Shown: in pieces, positions 43,172-51,636 of the stretch | Layout of the letters: each line of letters starts with the position of its first letter | Position numbering within the stretch: the stretch's first letter is position 1 | Source of the DNA: Streptomyces sp. DH41 | GTDB taxonomy: Bacteria; Actinomycetota; Actinomycetes; Streptomycetales; Streptomycetaceae | Reading direction: 5' to 3' | Length of the DNA stretch: 64,000 nucleotides | Assembly (NCBI RefSeq): GCF_029813785.1 | Contig: NZ_JARVKY010000015.1 | Span: forward strand, 62,001 to 126,000 | Made by a program: the position numbers and the translations under genes | Notes under the pieces: generated by a model | The model's database searches: none | The model's input: only the letters and a program-made list of their open reading frames with translations | Told to the model about the DNA's origin: nothing

Positions 43172-44575
43172 GGATGCCCCGTCCTTCAGGGCGGGGAGGA
43201 ATCGAAGCTCCTGCGGAGCAGGGCAAGGAGCGGCGATCCGCCGCCAGGGCGGATCGCCGTTGATCTCGGACTGCCCGCAGAGGCCTACGAGTTGACTCGC
43301 CGATCAAGGCGTTACTAGTGTCACTTGCGTGAAGATAACCGCGCAGGTGAAGTTGTTGCCTGCGTCCGCGTATGACGCGGACGCACTGGCGGCGACCCTG
43401 CGTGCTTGCAATCGGGCCGCGAACGCGGCCTCGCAGGTGGCGTTCGCGAAGGACCTCAAGCGCCGGAACGTGCTGCAAGAGGCCGTGTACCACCGGATCA
43501 AGACTGACTTCGATCTCGGGGCACAGGCCGCTGTGCGCACGGTGAAGAAGGTGTGCGACGCCTACGCCACGTTCAAGGCGAACCTTCGGGCCGGGAACTA
43601 CGGCCCCGAGGGCTCGAAGCGACGGATCAAGGCCGAGTCGAAGCCGGTCCGCTTCCGTGAGACGTCGGCGCAACCGTTCGATGACCGGATGCTGACCTGG
43701 AACCTGGACACCAGGACGGTGTCGGTCTGGACGGTGGCCGGTCGGCTCAAGGGCATCCCGTTCGTCTGCTCCCCGGAGGCGATGCGGCTCCTCGCGCAGC
43801 GCAAGGGCGAGTCCGACCTGGTGATGCGGGACGGCATGTTCTTCCTCATCGCCACCATCGACATCCCCGAACCCGAGGTTTCTGAGCCTGACGGCTTCCT
43901 CGGGGTGGACCTCGGGATCGTGAACATCGCCACCACCTCGGACGGCCAGATCATGTCCAGCCGTCAGGTGAACCGGTACCGGCAGCGTAAGCGCGACCTG
44001 CGCGGCAAGCTTCAGAAGAAGCGCACCAAGAGCGCGGCTCGAGTCCTCAAGCGCCAGCGGCGCAAGGAAGCCCGGTACGCCACCCAGCGCAACCACATCA
44101 TCGCCAAGAAGCTCGTGCACACTGCTGAACGCACCTCGCGGGGTATCGGTCTGGAAGACCTGACCGGTATCCGGCAGAGGGTCACGGCCAGGAAAGACCA
44201 GCGGGCACGACTGCACTCCTGGGCCTTCGCTCAGCTCGGCGCCTTTGTCGAGTACAAGGCCAAGCGGGCGGGTGTTGCCGTGGTCCATGTGGACCCGCGC
44301 AACACCTCCCGCCAGTGCTCCGAGTGCTGGCACACCCACCGCTCGAACAGAGTGGATCAAGCACGGTTCGCCTGCCGGTCCTGCGGGATCGTCCTGCACG
44401 CGGACCATAACGGCTCCCGCAACATCGCCCACCGGGCCGATGCCGCGTGGCAGCGGGGCGCAGTCAACCGCCCCAGAACGCCATAGGCGTTCCGGACGCA
44501 GGGTTCCATAGGGGAACATCAGCACCACGTTCCTCTCTGCCTGCAAGCCTCCCCCTTCAGGGGGAGGTAGTTGAC
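43172..44575 (+). mobile_element. IS200/IS605-type element carrying tnpB only
   Basis: A roughly 1.4-kb insertion between hmuU and hmuV. The left end carries a hairpin CCCCGTCC-TTCA-GGGCGGGG and the right end CCTCCCCC-TTCA-GGGGGAGG, both with a TTCA loop as in IS605-type subterminal hairpins. The right end finishes ..GTAGTTGAC (TTGAC at 44571-44575). A further perfect 12-bp hairpin lies at 43231-43259. The element encodes tnpB but no Y1 transposase, so it cannot move alone. The left boundary is approximate because no target-site motif could be fixed there. Confidence 0.85.
43329..44486 (+). CDS. tnpB: RNA-guided nuclease TnpB (IS605/IS1341 type)
   Basis: A 385-aa TnpB, intact by sequence. 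The RuvC active site is complete: D194 in GVDLGIVN, E276 in GIGLEDLTG and D359 in HADHNGSRN. The zinc ribbon uses C330/C333 (CSEC) and C349/C352 (CRSC). The N-terminal WED/REC region is normal (LPASAYDADALAATLRACNRA). Such proteins cut DNA guided by an RNA from the element's right end. GTG 43329 is the start; the upstream site is weak. Two or more rounds of decay are not evident, so it may be active. Confidence 0.93.
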   Translation: MKITAQVKLLPASAYDADALAATLRACNRAANAASQVAFAKDLKRRNVLQEAVYHRIKTDFDLGAQAAVRTVKKVCDAYATFKANLRAGNYGPEGSKRRIKAESKPVRFRETSAQPFDDRMLTWNLDTRTVSVWTVAGRLKGIPFVCSPEAMRLLAQRKGESDLVMRDGMFFLIATIDIPEPEVSEPDGFLGVDLGIVNIATTSDGQIMSSRQVNRYRQRKRDLRGKLQKKRTKSAARVLKRQRRKEARYATQRNHIIAKKLVHTAERTSRGIGLEDLTGIRQRVTARKDQRARLHSWAFAQLGAFVEYKAKRAGVAVVHVDPRNTSRQCSECWHTHRSNRVDQARFACRSCGIVLHADHNGSRNIAHRADAAWQRGAVNRPRTP

Positions 44576-44595
44576 GCCTCTCATGCCCAACCTCC
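44400..44595 (+). ncRNA. Predicted TnpB guide RNA (reRNA/omega RNA)
   Basis: By analogy with studied IS605 elements, the RNA overlaps the 3' end of tnpB and the right-end hairpin, and its guide is the host sequence directly after the element. Here that guide would begin gcctctcatgccc at 44576, that is, the 3' end of hmuU. The exact 5' end cannot be seen from sequence. Confidence 0.4.
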
Positions 44596-45678
44596 CTGCC
44601 TGCGCCGGGTGCGACGCAGCAGCCAGAAGAAGAACGGGCTGCCCAGCAGGGCCGTCAGTACCCCGAGCGGCAGCTCGGCGGGGTCGGCGACCGTGCGTGC
44701 GGCCAGGTCGGCGGCGAGCAGCACGAGCGCGCCGAGCAGCGCGCTGCCCGGGATCAGGAAGCGGTGCCCGGGGCCCGCCACCATCCGCAGCAGATGCGGG
44801 ACGACGAGTCCGACGAAGCCGATGACCCCGGCCACGCTCACGGCCGCCGCGGTCAGCAGCGCGATCACCAGGACCAGCACGATCCGCAGCCGCTCCACGT
44901 CCACGCCCAGGTGCCGGGCCGAGCGTTCGCCGAGCGCGAGGAGGTCGAGGCGGCGGGCGTACAGCGGGGCCAGCCCGAGACCGACCGCCGCGCAGGGCAG
45001 TACCGCCAGTACCTTCGGCCAGGTCGCCTGGGCGAGCGAGCCCAGCTGCCAGAAGGTGATCTGGTTGACCGCCGCCGTGTCCGCGAAGAACAGGAACAGC
45101 CCGATCAGCGCCCCCGCGAAGGCGTTCACCGCGATGCCCGTCAGGATCAGCGTGACGACCTCCGTACGGCCGCCCGAGCGGGACATCGCGTACACCACCA
45201 GGACGGTGACCAGACCGGAGACGAACGCGAAGACGGACACCGTCCAGTCGCCGAGGAAGTTCAGGCCGAACGCGATGGCGGCGACCGCGCCGACCGCCGC
45301 GCCCGAGGAGACGCCGATGACCCCCGGTTCGGCGAGCGGGTTGCCGAACACGCCCTGCATCAGCGCGCCCGCGCAACCCAGCGAGGCGCCGACGAGCAGC
45401 GCCAGCACGATCCTCGGGAACCGCACGTTCCACAGCACCGACTCGGCCACCCGGTCCAGTTCCGTACCGCCGAGTCCGGTCCGGTGCAGCAGCGAGCCGA
45501 GTACGTCACCGACCGGGACCGGATAGGCGCCGGTACCGGCCGCGACCGGGACGAGGAGGAGGAGACCGGCGGTCAGGGCGGCGGTCAGCAGCCAGGGGGT
45601 GGCGCGCCGGCCGCGAGGCGGGGGCGGGGGCGGCTCGGCGGGCGTCCGGGGGCGGACCGGCTTGTCCAGTACGGTCAT
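44581..45678 (-). CDS. hmuU: Heme ABC transporter permease HmuU
   Basis: A 365-aa FecCD-type permease with about ten transmembrane segments. Family landmarks are RFPRIVLALLVGASLGCAGALMQG, GNPLAEPGVIGVSSGAAVGA, SVAGVIGFVGLVVPHLLRMV and LGVLTALLGSPFFFWLLRR. A proline-rich N terminus precedes the first helix. Its ATG overlaps the hmuT stop (ATGA), so the pair is translationally coupled. The tnpB element starts immediately after its stop codon, separating it from hmuV. Confidence 0.93.
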   Translation of the reverse strand: MTVLDKPVRPRTPAEPPPPPPRGRRATPWLLTAALTAGLLLLVPVAAGTGAYPVPVGDVLGSLLHRTGLGGTELDRVAESVLWNVRFPRIVLALLVGASLGCAGALMQGVFGNPLAEPGVIGVSSGAAVGAVAAIAFGLNFLGDWTVSVFAFVSGLVTVLVVYAMSRSGGRTEVVTLILTGIAVNAFAGALIGLFLFFADTAAVNQITFWQLGSLAQATWPKVLAVLPCAAVGLGLAPLYARRLDLLALGERSARHLGVDVERLRIVLVLVIALLTAAAVSVAGVIGFVGLVVPHLLRMVAGPGHRFLIPGSALLGALVLLAADLAARTVADPAELPLGVLTALLGSPFFFWLLRRTRRRQGGWA

Positions 45679-46865
45679 CGGTCGCCGCCTTCACTGCCGT
45701 CGCCGCGCTCGCCGCGCTCGCCGCTCTCGCCGTTCCCGCCGCGCTCGCCGTTCCCGCCGTTCCCGCCGTTCTCGCCGTTCTCGCCGTTCCCGCCGTTCTC
45801 GCCGTTCTCGCCGTACAGCTGGGCCACGACCGACTTCAGCACCTGGTCGGTGCGCGGGCCGTAGTTGAGGAGTACGCCGTCCTCGACCGAGACGATCCGG
45901 CGGTCCATACCGGCCGGAGTCTGGGCGACACCGGGGATCTCCACCAGTCCGTCGACGCCGCCGACCGATTCGAGTCCCTTGCTCATCACGAGGATCGCGT
46001 CGGGCGCCGCCTTGACGAGCGCCTCGCTGGTGATGGCGGTGAAGTCCTTCTCCAGGCCCGAGGCGGCCCCGGCGTCCACCGCCCCGGCCGCCTCGATCAG
46101 TGAGCCGGCGCCGGAGTCCTCGCCGCCGATGAGGTAGACGGAGGCCGAGCCGCGCAGGTACAGGAAGGCGACGCGGGGCCGGTCGCCGGGGGAGACGTCC
46201 TCGACGTCCGCGCGCACGGCCGTGATCCGGTCCTCCGAGCGCTGTGTCAGTTCCCTCCCGGCCGCCGGTACGCCGAGTGCGTCGGCGACCGCCTGGATGC
46301 GCGGGCCCACGTCCTGGAGCCCCCGAGCCGCCTCGACGAACAGCACCGGCACACCGGCGGCGCGGATCTGGCCGACAGCCTCCTCCGGCCCGGTGGTGGT
46401 CTCGGCGATCACCAGGTCAGGCCTGAGCGACAGCACGCTCTCGGCGGAGACGTCGTGGCCCCGGGTGACCACGGGGAGCCGCGCCGCCTGCTCGAAGGTG
46501 GCGGTGACGTCCCGGGCGACGACCCGGTCGCCGAGTCCGAGGGTGAAGACGATCTCGCTGAGGCTCCCGGAGAGGGGCACCACCCGCTCGGCCCGTTCCA
46601 CCGTCACCTCCTCGCCGTCGGCGGAACGGACGGACACCGGGAGCTTCGGCTCGGGTGTCTTCGCGAGCGCCTCGACCCGGTCGGCGACGGGGTCCCTCCC
46701 CGCGGCGGCCCCCGAGCCGGTCCCGGCGTCGGACGCCGCATCGGACGCCGCATCGGACGCCGCGTCGGACGCGGCGCCGGAGGAGCCTCCGCAGCCGGTC
46801 GCGGTCAGGGTGAGGGCGAGCACGGACAGCAGTGCTCCCGCCAGTCGGTTTCGCAAGCGTCGCAC
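45675..46865 (-). CDS. hmuT: Heme-binding substrate-binding lipoprotein HmuT
   Basis: A 396-aa periplasmic-binding-type lipoprotein. Signal and lipobox are ALTLTATGC. Two low-complexity regions flank the core: a DAASDAAS repeat near residues 30-48 and a C-terminal NGENGG/GERG repeat of about 50 residues. The core has class III binding-protein motifs, VVPLSGSLSEIVFTLGLGDRVVARD, LSLRPDLVIAETTTGPEEAVGQI, VVARDVTATF and TPAGMDRRIVSVEDGVLLNYGPRT. GTG 46865 has a moderate site. An iron box in its promoter (46914-46932) predicts induction by low iron. Confidence 0.92.
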   Translation of the reverse strand: MRRLRNRLAGALLSVLALTLTATGCGGSSGAASDAASDAASDAASDAGTGSGAAAGRDPVADRVEALAKTPEPKLPVSVRSADGEEVTVERAERVVPLSGSLSEIVFTLGLGDRVVARDVTATFEQAARLPVVTRGHDVSAESVLSLRPDLVIAETTTGPEEAVGQIRAAGVPVLFVEAARGLQDVGPRIQAVADALGVPAAGRELTQRSEDRITAVRADVEDVSPGDRPRVAFLYLRGSASVYLIGGEDSGAGSLIEAAGAVDAGAASGLEKDFTAITSEALVKAAPDAILVMSKGLESVGGVDGLVEIPGVAQTPAGMDRRIVSVEDGVLLNYGPRTDQVLKSVVAQLYGENGENGGNGENGENGGNGGNGERGGNGESGERGERGDGSEGGDR

Positions 46866-46913
46866 GGTGGTGTCCGTTCCTCTCGTCGACCGCCAGTATC
46901 AGTCGGCTAGAGC

Positions 46914-46932
46914 TTAGGTTAGCCTTACCTTT
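46914..46932. promoter_or_regulatory. Iron box (DmdR/IdeR site) between hmuT and htaA
   Basis: TTAGGTTAGCCTTACCTTT matches the actinobacterial iron-regulator consensus TTAGGTTAGGCTAACCTAA at about 15 of 19 positions and lies in the divergent hmuT/htaA promoter region, so it can control both operons. Confidence 0.85.
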
Positions 46933-46967
46933 GTTCGCTACCGGCCCCCCGATCCGGAGGACTTCGC

Positions 46968-48404
46968 ATGCCCGCCCGCCTACGCGCCCTGGTCACCGTG
47001 GTGTGCGCGGTGGTCCTCGGAGCCCTGCTCCCCGCGACCGCCGCACACGCCGAGAGCCGGACCGTGCAGGGCGGACGGCTCGACTGGGGCATCAAGTCGT
47101 CGTTCCAGAGCTACGTCACCGGGCCCGTCGCGAAGGGGAGTTACTCCCTGTCCGGGGGAGCGGCCACCGTCGGCGGCAGTGCCTTCCGCTTCCACTCGGC
47201 GACCGGCGCCTACGACGGCGACACGGGTGCCTTCCGCGCCGCCTTCTTGGGCGGCGTCCGCTTCCTCGGTCACCGCACCGGCGCGGGCGCGTACCAGCTC
47301 GACCTCACCATCAGCCGTCCCACCGTGAGCATCTCCGGTTCCACCGGCACGCTCCACGTGGACGTCGTCAGCAGGGCGAAGGACACCGGGGCGGTCACGA
47401 CGTCCCGTCAGGTGCCCTTCGCCTCCCTCTCCCTGGGCGGCATCGACATGAGGGGCGGCGGCGACGCCGTGGCCCTCGACAACCTGCCCGCCACCCTCAC
47501 CACCCAGGGCGCCGCCTCCTTCGCCGGGTACTACACCGCCGGCACCGCCCTCGACCCGGTGAGCCTGTCGGCGGACGTGCGGGCCCCCGCGCGGCAGCGG
47601 GAGAAGCAGCCGTCGAGCACGCCCACCCGGACGGAGAAGTCACCGAGCCCCGAGCGGACCTCGACCGGCGCGATCGAGGACGGCGCCGTCGACTGGGGCG
47701 TGCGCCGCACCTTCCGCGAGTACGTCACCGGCGACATCGCCGACGGCAAGTGGGCGTTGTCCGCGGGCGCCCAGGACGGCGGCGCCCTCTTCCGCTTCCC
47801 GGGGGGCGAGGGGACGTACGAGGACGGTGACCTCACCGCCGCCTTCCGGGGCGCGGTGCGCTTCACCGGAGCGCACGGCCTCGACCTGAGCCTCAGCGGC
47901 GTACGGGCCACCGTCGAGGACGGCCGGGGCACGCTGTACGCCGATGTGAGGAGCCCGGACCTGACCGGCGAGAAGGTGCCCCTGATCACCTTCACCGCCA
48001 AGGACCTCAAGCCGGCCGACGGCCTGGTCCGGGTGACCGAGGCCCCCGCGAAACTCACCGCGCGCGGCGCCGAGGCCTTCGGCGGCATGTACCAGGCGGG
48101 CACCGGGATGGACCCGGTCTCCCTGGCCGTCGCCCTCACCCCCGACGCGAAACTGCCCGCCCTGCCCGACCTGGGCAGCGCGCCCACGGCGAGCGCGAGC
48201 CCGCAGCCGAAGCGGACCACCGAGCCCCGGACCTCCGCCGAACCCGTCGCGAGCGCCACCGACGACGGCGACTTCCCCGCCCTGCCCGTTTCCCTCGCGG
48301 CCGGCGCCCTGCTGCTGGTGGCCGCGGCGCTCGTGGCCGTCGCCGTCCGCAGGCGCCGCGCCAGGCCCGCCACGTCCCCCTCGGACCTCTCGCACGAGGG
48401 CTGA
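46968..48404 (+). CDS. HtaA-domain heme-binding surface protein (two domains)
   Basis: A 478-aa exported protein. Signal cleavage is likely after AAHA (about 28). Two HtaA heme-binding domains are visible, starting LDWGIKSSFQSYVTGP (about 38-205) and VDWGVRRTFREYVTGDIADG (about 240-400), each with internal repeats such as FRFHSATGAYD and LFRFPGGEGTYE. A Pro/Thr/Ser linker joins them. The C terminus has one transmembrane helix (SLAAGALLLVAAALVAVAV) and RRRR, so it stays membrane anchored. GGAGG precedes the ATG. It faces hmuT across an iron box. Confidence 0.9.
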   Translation: MPARLRALVTVVCAVVLGALLPATAAHAESRTVQGGRLDWGIKSSFQSYVTGPVAKGSYSLSGGAATVGGSAFRFHSATGAYDGDTGAFRAAFLGGVRFLGHRTGAGAYQLDLTISRPTVSISGSTGTLHVDVVSRAKDTGAVTTSRQVPFASLSLGGIDMRGGGDAVALDNLPATLTTQGAASFAGYYTAGTALDPVSLSADVRAPARQREKQPSSTPTRTEKSPSPERTSTGAIEDGAVDWGVRRTFREYVTGDIADGKWALSAGAQDGGALFRFPGGEGTYEDGDLTAAFRGAVRFTGAHGLDLSLSGVRATVEDGRGTLYADVRSPDLTGEKVPLITFTAKDLKPADGLVRVTEAPAKLTARGAEAFGGMYQAGTGMDPVSLAVALTPDAKLPALPDLGSAPTASASPQPKRTTEPRTSAEPVASATDDGDFPALPVSLAAGALLLVAAALVAVAVRRRRARPATSPSDLSHEG

Positions 48405-48460
48405 ACCCACGACACCCGGTCGCCCGCCCGCGGCCCCCACCACCCAAGGAGAACCGAGCC

Positions 48461-50047
48461 ATGCCCGTCAGACGACGCCGCACCACCGCACTCGCCGCCG
48501 CCGTGGCGACGGCCGCCGCGCTCGGCGCCACCGCCCTCGCCACGGCCGGCGCGACCACCGCCTCGGCGGCCGAGGTCCCGCTCAAGGACTACGAGCTGAC
48601 CTGGGGCATCAAGCAGTCGTACCGCACCTACGTCGCCACCTTCGCCAAGGGCGGTTTCACCCCCGCCGACGGAGCGACGCAGGCCGCCGACAACGGCGCG
48701 TTCACCTTCGTCGACGGCACGGGCACCTACGAGTCGACCGCGAACACCGTGGACCTCGCCTTCAAGGGCAGCCTCGCGATCGAGTCCACGGCACACGGCT
48801 TCGCGCTCACGCTGTCGGACGTGAGATTCGACAGCGAGGACGCCGAGATCACCGCCGACGTGACCCGGGGCGGCACCACCGAGGACGACGTGCCGCTCGC
48901 CACGGTCGCCGTCACCCGCGAGATGAAGGACATGGCGACCACGCTGACCGAGGAGGCCGCGGAGGCCTTCGGCAGCGCGAGCTACGGCGGCGCGGCGGGC
49001 GACCCGCTGACGGTGACGCGGAAGACACCGCCGGAGCCCAGCCCCACACCCACCACGCAGGACCCCACCACCGGTCCCACCACCGGCCCCACCGCCGACC
49101 CCTCCCCGACGGCGACGCGGACGCAGCCGGAAGACCCGAAGGATCCCGAGCCGACGGCCACCGGGACCACCTCGTCCGAGCCGAGCCCGACCGCGTCCGC
49201 CGGCACCGGCGCGTCCCCCTCCGCCACGACGCCCTCCACCCCCGCCACCGAGGTTCCCGCCAAGGGCGAGATAGCCGACGGCACCCTCGGCTGGGGCGTG
49301 AAGGAGTCCTTCCGCACGTACGTCGTCGACGGCTACGCCAAGGGCAAGATCACCGTGTCGGGCGGGGCCGTCCAGGCGGCCGGGAACGGCGCCTTCACCT
49401 TCAAGAACGCCACCGGCACCTACGACACGGACGCCGACAGGCTCACCGCCTCCTTCCAGGGCGCCGTGAACTTCAAGGGCCACGAGACGAACGGTACTTA
49501 CGGCCTCGACCTGACCCTGAGCAACCTCAAGGCCACCCTCGACGGCGGCACCGGCAAGCTCGTCGCCGACGTGAACAGCCTCGGTACGCGGACCGAGGGC
49601 GTGGCCCTGGCCGACCTCAAGGCCGGCTCCGCCGACCTGACCGCCCGCAACGACGTCATCACCGTCGACGGCGTCGCCGCCACGCTCACCGGCGCCGGCG
49701 CGAAGATCTTCGGCAACTACCAGGCCGGCACCGCGCTCGACGCCGTCGACCTGTCCGTGGCGCTGAGCGACGACGCGCAGCTGCCGGACGGCAACGGCAA
49801 CGGCAACGGCAGCGGCACGTCCGGCGGCACGGGCGGCACGGGCGGTGTATCCGGTTCGACGACCGGAGGTACCGGTTCCATCATCGGCGGCACCGGCTCG
49901 ACCACGGGCGGCGCGCTCGGCGGCGGCAGCCTGGCCTCCACCGGCGCGGACATCCCGGGCCCGGCCCTGGGCGCGGCGGCGGGCGTCGCGGTCGCGATCG
50001 GCGCGGGGGCGGTGTTCGCGGCACGCAAGCGGCGGACGCGGGCGTAG
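48461..50047 (+). CDS. HtaA-domain protein with sortase LAXTG anchor
   Basis: A 528-aa surface protein. After a signal ending ASAAE, two HtaA domains begin LTWGIKQSYRTYVATFAKGG (about 45) and LGWGVKESFRTYVVDGYAKG (about 275), separated by a Thr/Pro/Ser-rich spacer. The C terminus has LASTG, a transmembrane helix and ARKRRTRA, the pattern of sortase E substrates (LAXTG). Cell-wall anchoring would place a heme-capturing protein outside HmuT. AAGGAGAA precedes the ATG. It follows the other htaA gene by 56 bp and is likely in the same iron-responsive operon. Confidence 0.9.
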   Translation: MPVRRRRTTALAAAVATAAALGATALATAGATTASAAEVPLKDYELTWGIKQSYRTYVATFAKGGFTPADGATQAADNGAFTFVDGTGTYESTANTVDLAFKGSLAIESTAHGFALTLSDVRFDSEDAEITADVTRGGTTEDDVPLATVAVTREMKDMATTLTEEAAEAFGSASYGGAAGDPLTVTRKTPPEPSPTPTTQDPTTGPTTGPTADPSPTATRTQPEDPKDPEPTATGTTSSEPSPTASAGTGASPSATTPSTPATEVPAKGEIADGTLGWGVKESFRTYVVDGYAKGKITVSGGAVQAAGNGAFTFKNATGTYDTDADRLTASFQGAVNFKGHETNGTYGLDLTLSNLKATLDGGTGKLVADVNSLGTRTEGVALADLKAGSADLTARNDVITVDGVAATLTGAGAKIFGNYQAGTALDAVDLSVALSDDAQLPDGNGNGNGSGTSGGTGGTGGVSGSTTGGTGSIIGGTGSTTGGALGGGSLASTGADIPGPALGAAAGVAVAIGAGAVFAARKRRTRA

Positions 50048-50079
50048 ACGGACGCGGGCGGCCCTCCGATACTGTCCGC

Positions 50080-50925
50080 ATGAAACGGGCGGTGAGGGAA
50101 CGGACGGCCGGACCACTGGTCCTGGCCGTCCGCGGCCGCCCCGGCCCGCCGCCGCTGCGCTTCGAGGCCGCGGACGGCGGCCGGTTGCTGCTGCGGCAGG
50201 AGGGCCGGCCGGTGCTGCTCGGCCGGGTGGACGGCGCGAACGAGGGGCTCTTCCTGCACCACCTGGGCGGCTACCGCTCGCCCCTGCCACCCCCGCGCGC
50301 CGCCCTCACCCGCTTTGGCGACCACAACCCGGTCCACCAGTACGCGCGTTGGCTGGAGGAAGCCCCGAACGGCCCACTGCACGACGCCCGGTGGCTCCTG
50401 GGTGAGCGGCGCGTCTTTCCCCCGTACGTCTGGACCGGCGACCTCGTACGCGACTGGCCCGACTGCTACCTCGACTGGTGCGCGGGCGGCTGGCAGGGCG
50501 TCGTACCGCTGCGCCCGCTCAGTCCGCCGGACGCGCCCCGCGTGAAGGCGTACCGGAGGCAGGCGCGCGAGGGGACCCTGGCGCCGGTGCTGCTGTGGTC
50601 CGTCACCGCCCTCGACGGCTGGCTGATCCTCGACGGGCACGACCGGGCGGTCGCCGCGCTCGCGGAGGGCGGGGACCCGGCGTGCGTGGTGCTCACGCGC
50701 GTCCTCGACGAGGACGTCTGGCGGCGGCAGTCGGACGAGTGCGTCGAGGAGCACCTGCGCCGCACCGCCGCGCCGACGCCCGGACCCCGGCGCCCGGCGA
50801 CGGACCAGGCCCTCGCCGCCACCCTGGCGGACCTGCCGTACGACCCGGCCCGCACCGTCTCCTGGCCGCTGCCCGGCGGTCCCGCGGCCTGGGACGCGCT
50901 CGCCGCCCACGCGGTGCTTGATTGA
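50080..50925 (+). CDS. Hypothetical protein, possible ParB/Srx-like motif
   Basis: A 281-aa soluble protein of unknown family. It contains Trp-rich stretches (YVWTGDLVRDWPDCYLDWCAGGWQ) and the phrase GWLILDGHDRAVAALAEG, which resembles the LDGHHRxxAA loop of ParB/sulfiredoxin-like proteins. Other features are HHLGGYRSPLPPP and a C-terminal DLPYDPARTVSWPLPGG. The ATG at 50080 is close to a GATACT -10-like word (50068-50073), so the mRNA could be leaderless. Its stop overlaps the next gene's alternative TTG start. Confidence 0.72.
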   Translation: MKRAVRERTAGPLVLAVRGRPGPPPLRFEAADGGRLLLRQEGRPVLLGRVDGANEGLFLHHLGGYRSPLPPPRAALTRFGDHNPVHQYARWLEEAPNGPLHDARWLLGERRVFPPYVWTGDLVRDWPDCYLDWCAGGWQGVVPLRPLSPPDAPRVKAYRRQAREGTLAPVLLWSVTALDGWLILDGHDRAVAALAEGGDPACVVLTRVLDEDVWRRQSDECVEEHLRRTAAPTPGPRRPATDQALAATLADLPYDPARTVSWPLPGGPAAWDALAAHAVLD

Positions 50926-50933
50926 ATGCCCCG

Positions 50934-51578
50934 GTGACTGACTACGACGTACTGCGCGTCTTCTGCGCGCCGAACGGCGGATACGGCAACGAGCTCGGTG
51001 TCGTCCGGGACGGCTCCGTGCTGCCGGACCGGGCCGAGCGGCAGGAACTCGCCGCGAAACTCGGCTTCAGCGAGACCGTGTTCGTCGACGACCCCGAGCG
51101 CGGTGTCATCGACATCTACACGCCCACCCTGCGCCTCCCGTTCGCCGGCTACCCCTGCGTCGGCGCGGCCTGGCTGCTCGACGTGCCCGAACTCGTCACC
51201 CCGGCGGGCGTGGTGGGCGCCCGGCAGGACGGGGAGTTCTGCTGGATCGAGGCCCGGGCGGAGTGGGTGCCGCCGCGCACCCTGCGCCAGTACGCCACCG
51301 TCGCCGAGGTGGAGGACCTGCCGGTGCCGCCGCCCGGGGAGTGGATCTACGCCTGGGCCTGGGACGACGAGCCGGCGGGCCGTGTCCGCGCCCGTGCCTT
51401 CCCAGGAAGGGACGACAGCATCGACGAGGACGAGGCGACCGGCGCCGCCGCTCTCCTGCTCACCGACCGCCTGGGACGCGCCCTGAACATCACGCAGGGC
51501 ACGGGCTCACAGATCCTGACGGCACCGCAGCCGCACGGGTGGACGGAGATCGGGGGACGGGTGTACCTGGAGCGCTGA
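50934..51578 (+). CDS. PhzF-family protein (short)
   Basis: A 214-aa protein with the PhzF/DapF-like fold. YDVLRVFCAPNGGYGNELGVV (N-terminal motif), LAAKLGFSETVFV, RLPFAGYPCVGAAWLL and RDDSIDEDEATGAAALLLTD correspond to the two half-domains' conserved loops. It is shorter than typical PhzF (about 260-300 aa). The start is GTG at 50934; a TTG at 50922 overlapping the previous stop is an alternative. The reaction (isomerase-like) is not established here. Confidence 0.83.
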   Translation: MTDYDVLRVFCAPNGGYGNELGVVRDGSVLPDRAERQELAAKLGFSETVFVDDPERGVIDIYTPTLRLPFAGYPCVGAAWLLDVPELVTPAGVVGARQDGEFCWIEARAEWVPPRTLRQYATVAEVEDLPVPPPGEWIYAWAWDDEPAGRVRARAFPGRDDSIDEDEATGAAALLLTDRLGRALNITQGTGSQILTAPQPHGWTEIGGRVYLER

Positions 51579-51636
51579 CGCCGGCCCGGGCAGGGACGAG
51601 CGTCCGTGACCGGGCGGTCCGGCCTCTGGGACCGGG

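Noticed and set aside
43231..43259. Independent terminator or operator near hmuV
   Set aside because: The perfect 12-bp hairpin lies inside the left part of the IS element and belongs to its structure.
47531..50290. Long minus-strand frame opposite the htaA genes
   Set aside because: Composition-driven shadow of the two HtaA genes; no motif and no ribosome site.
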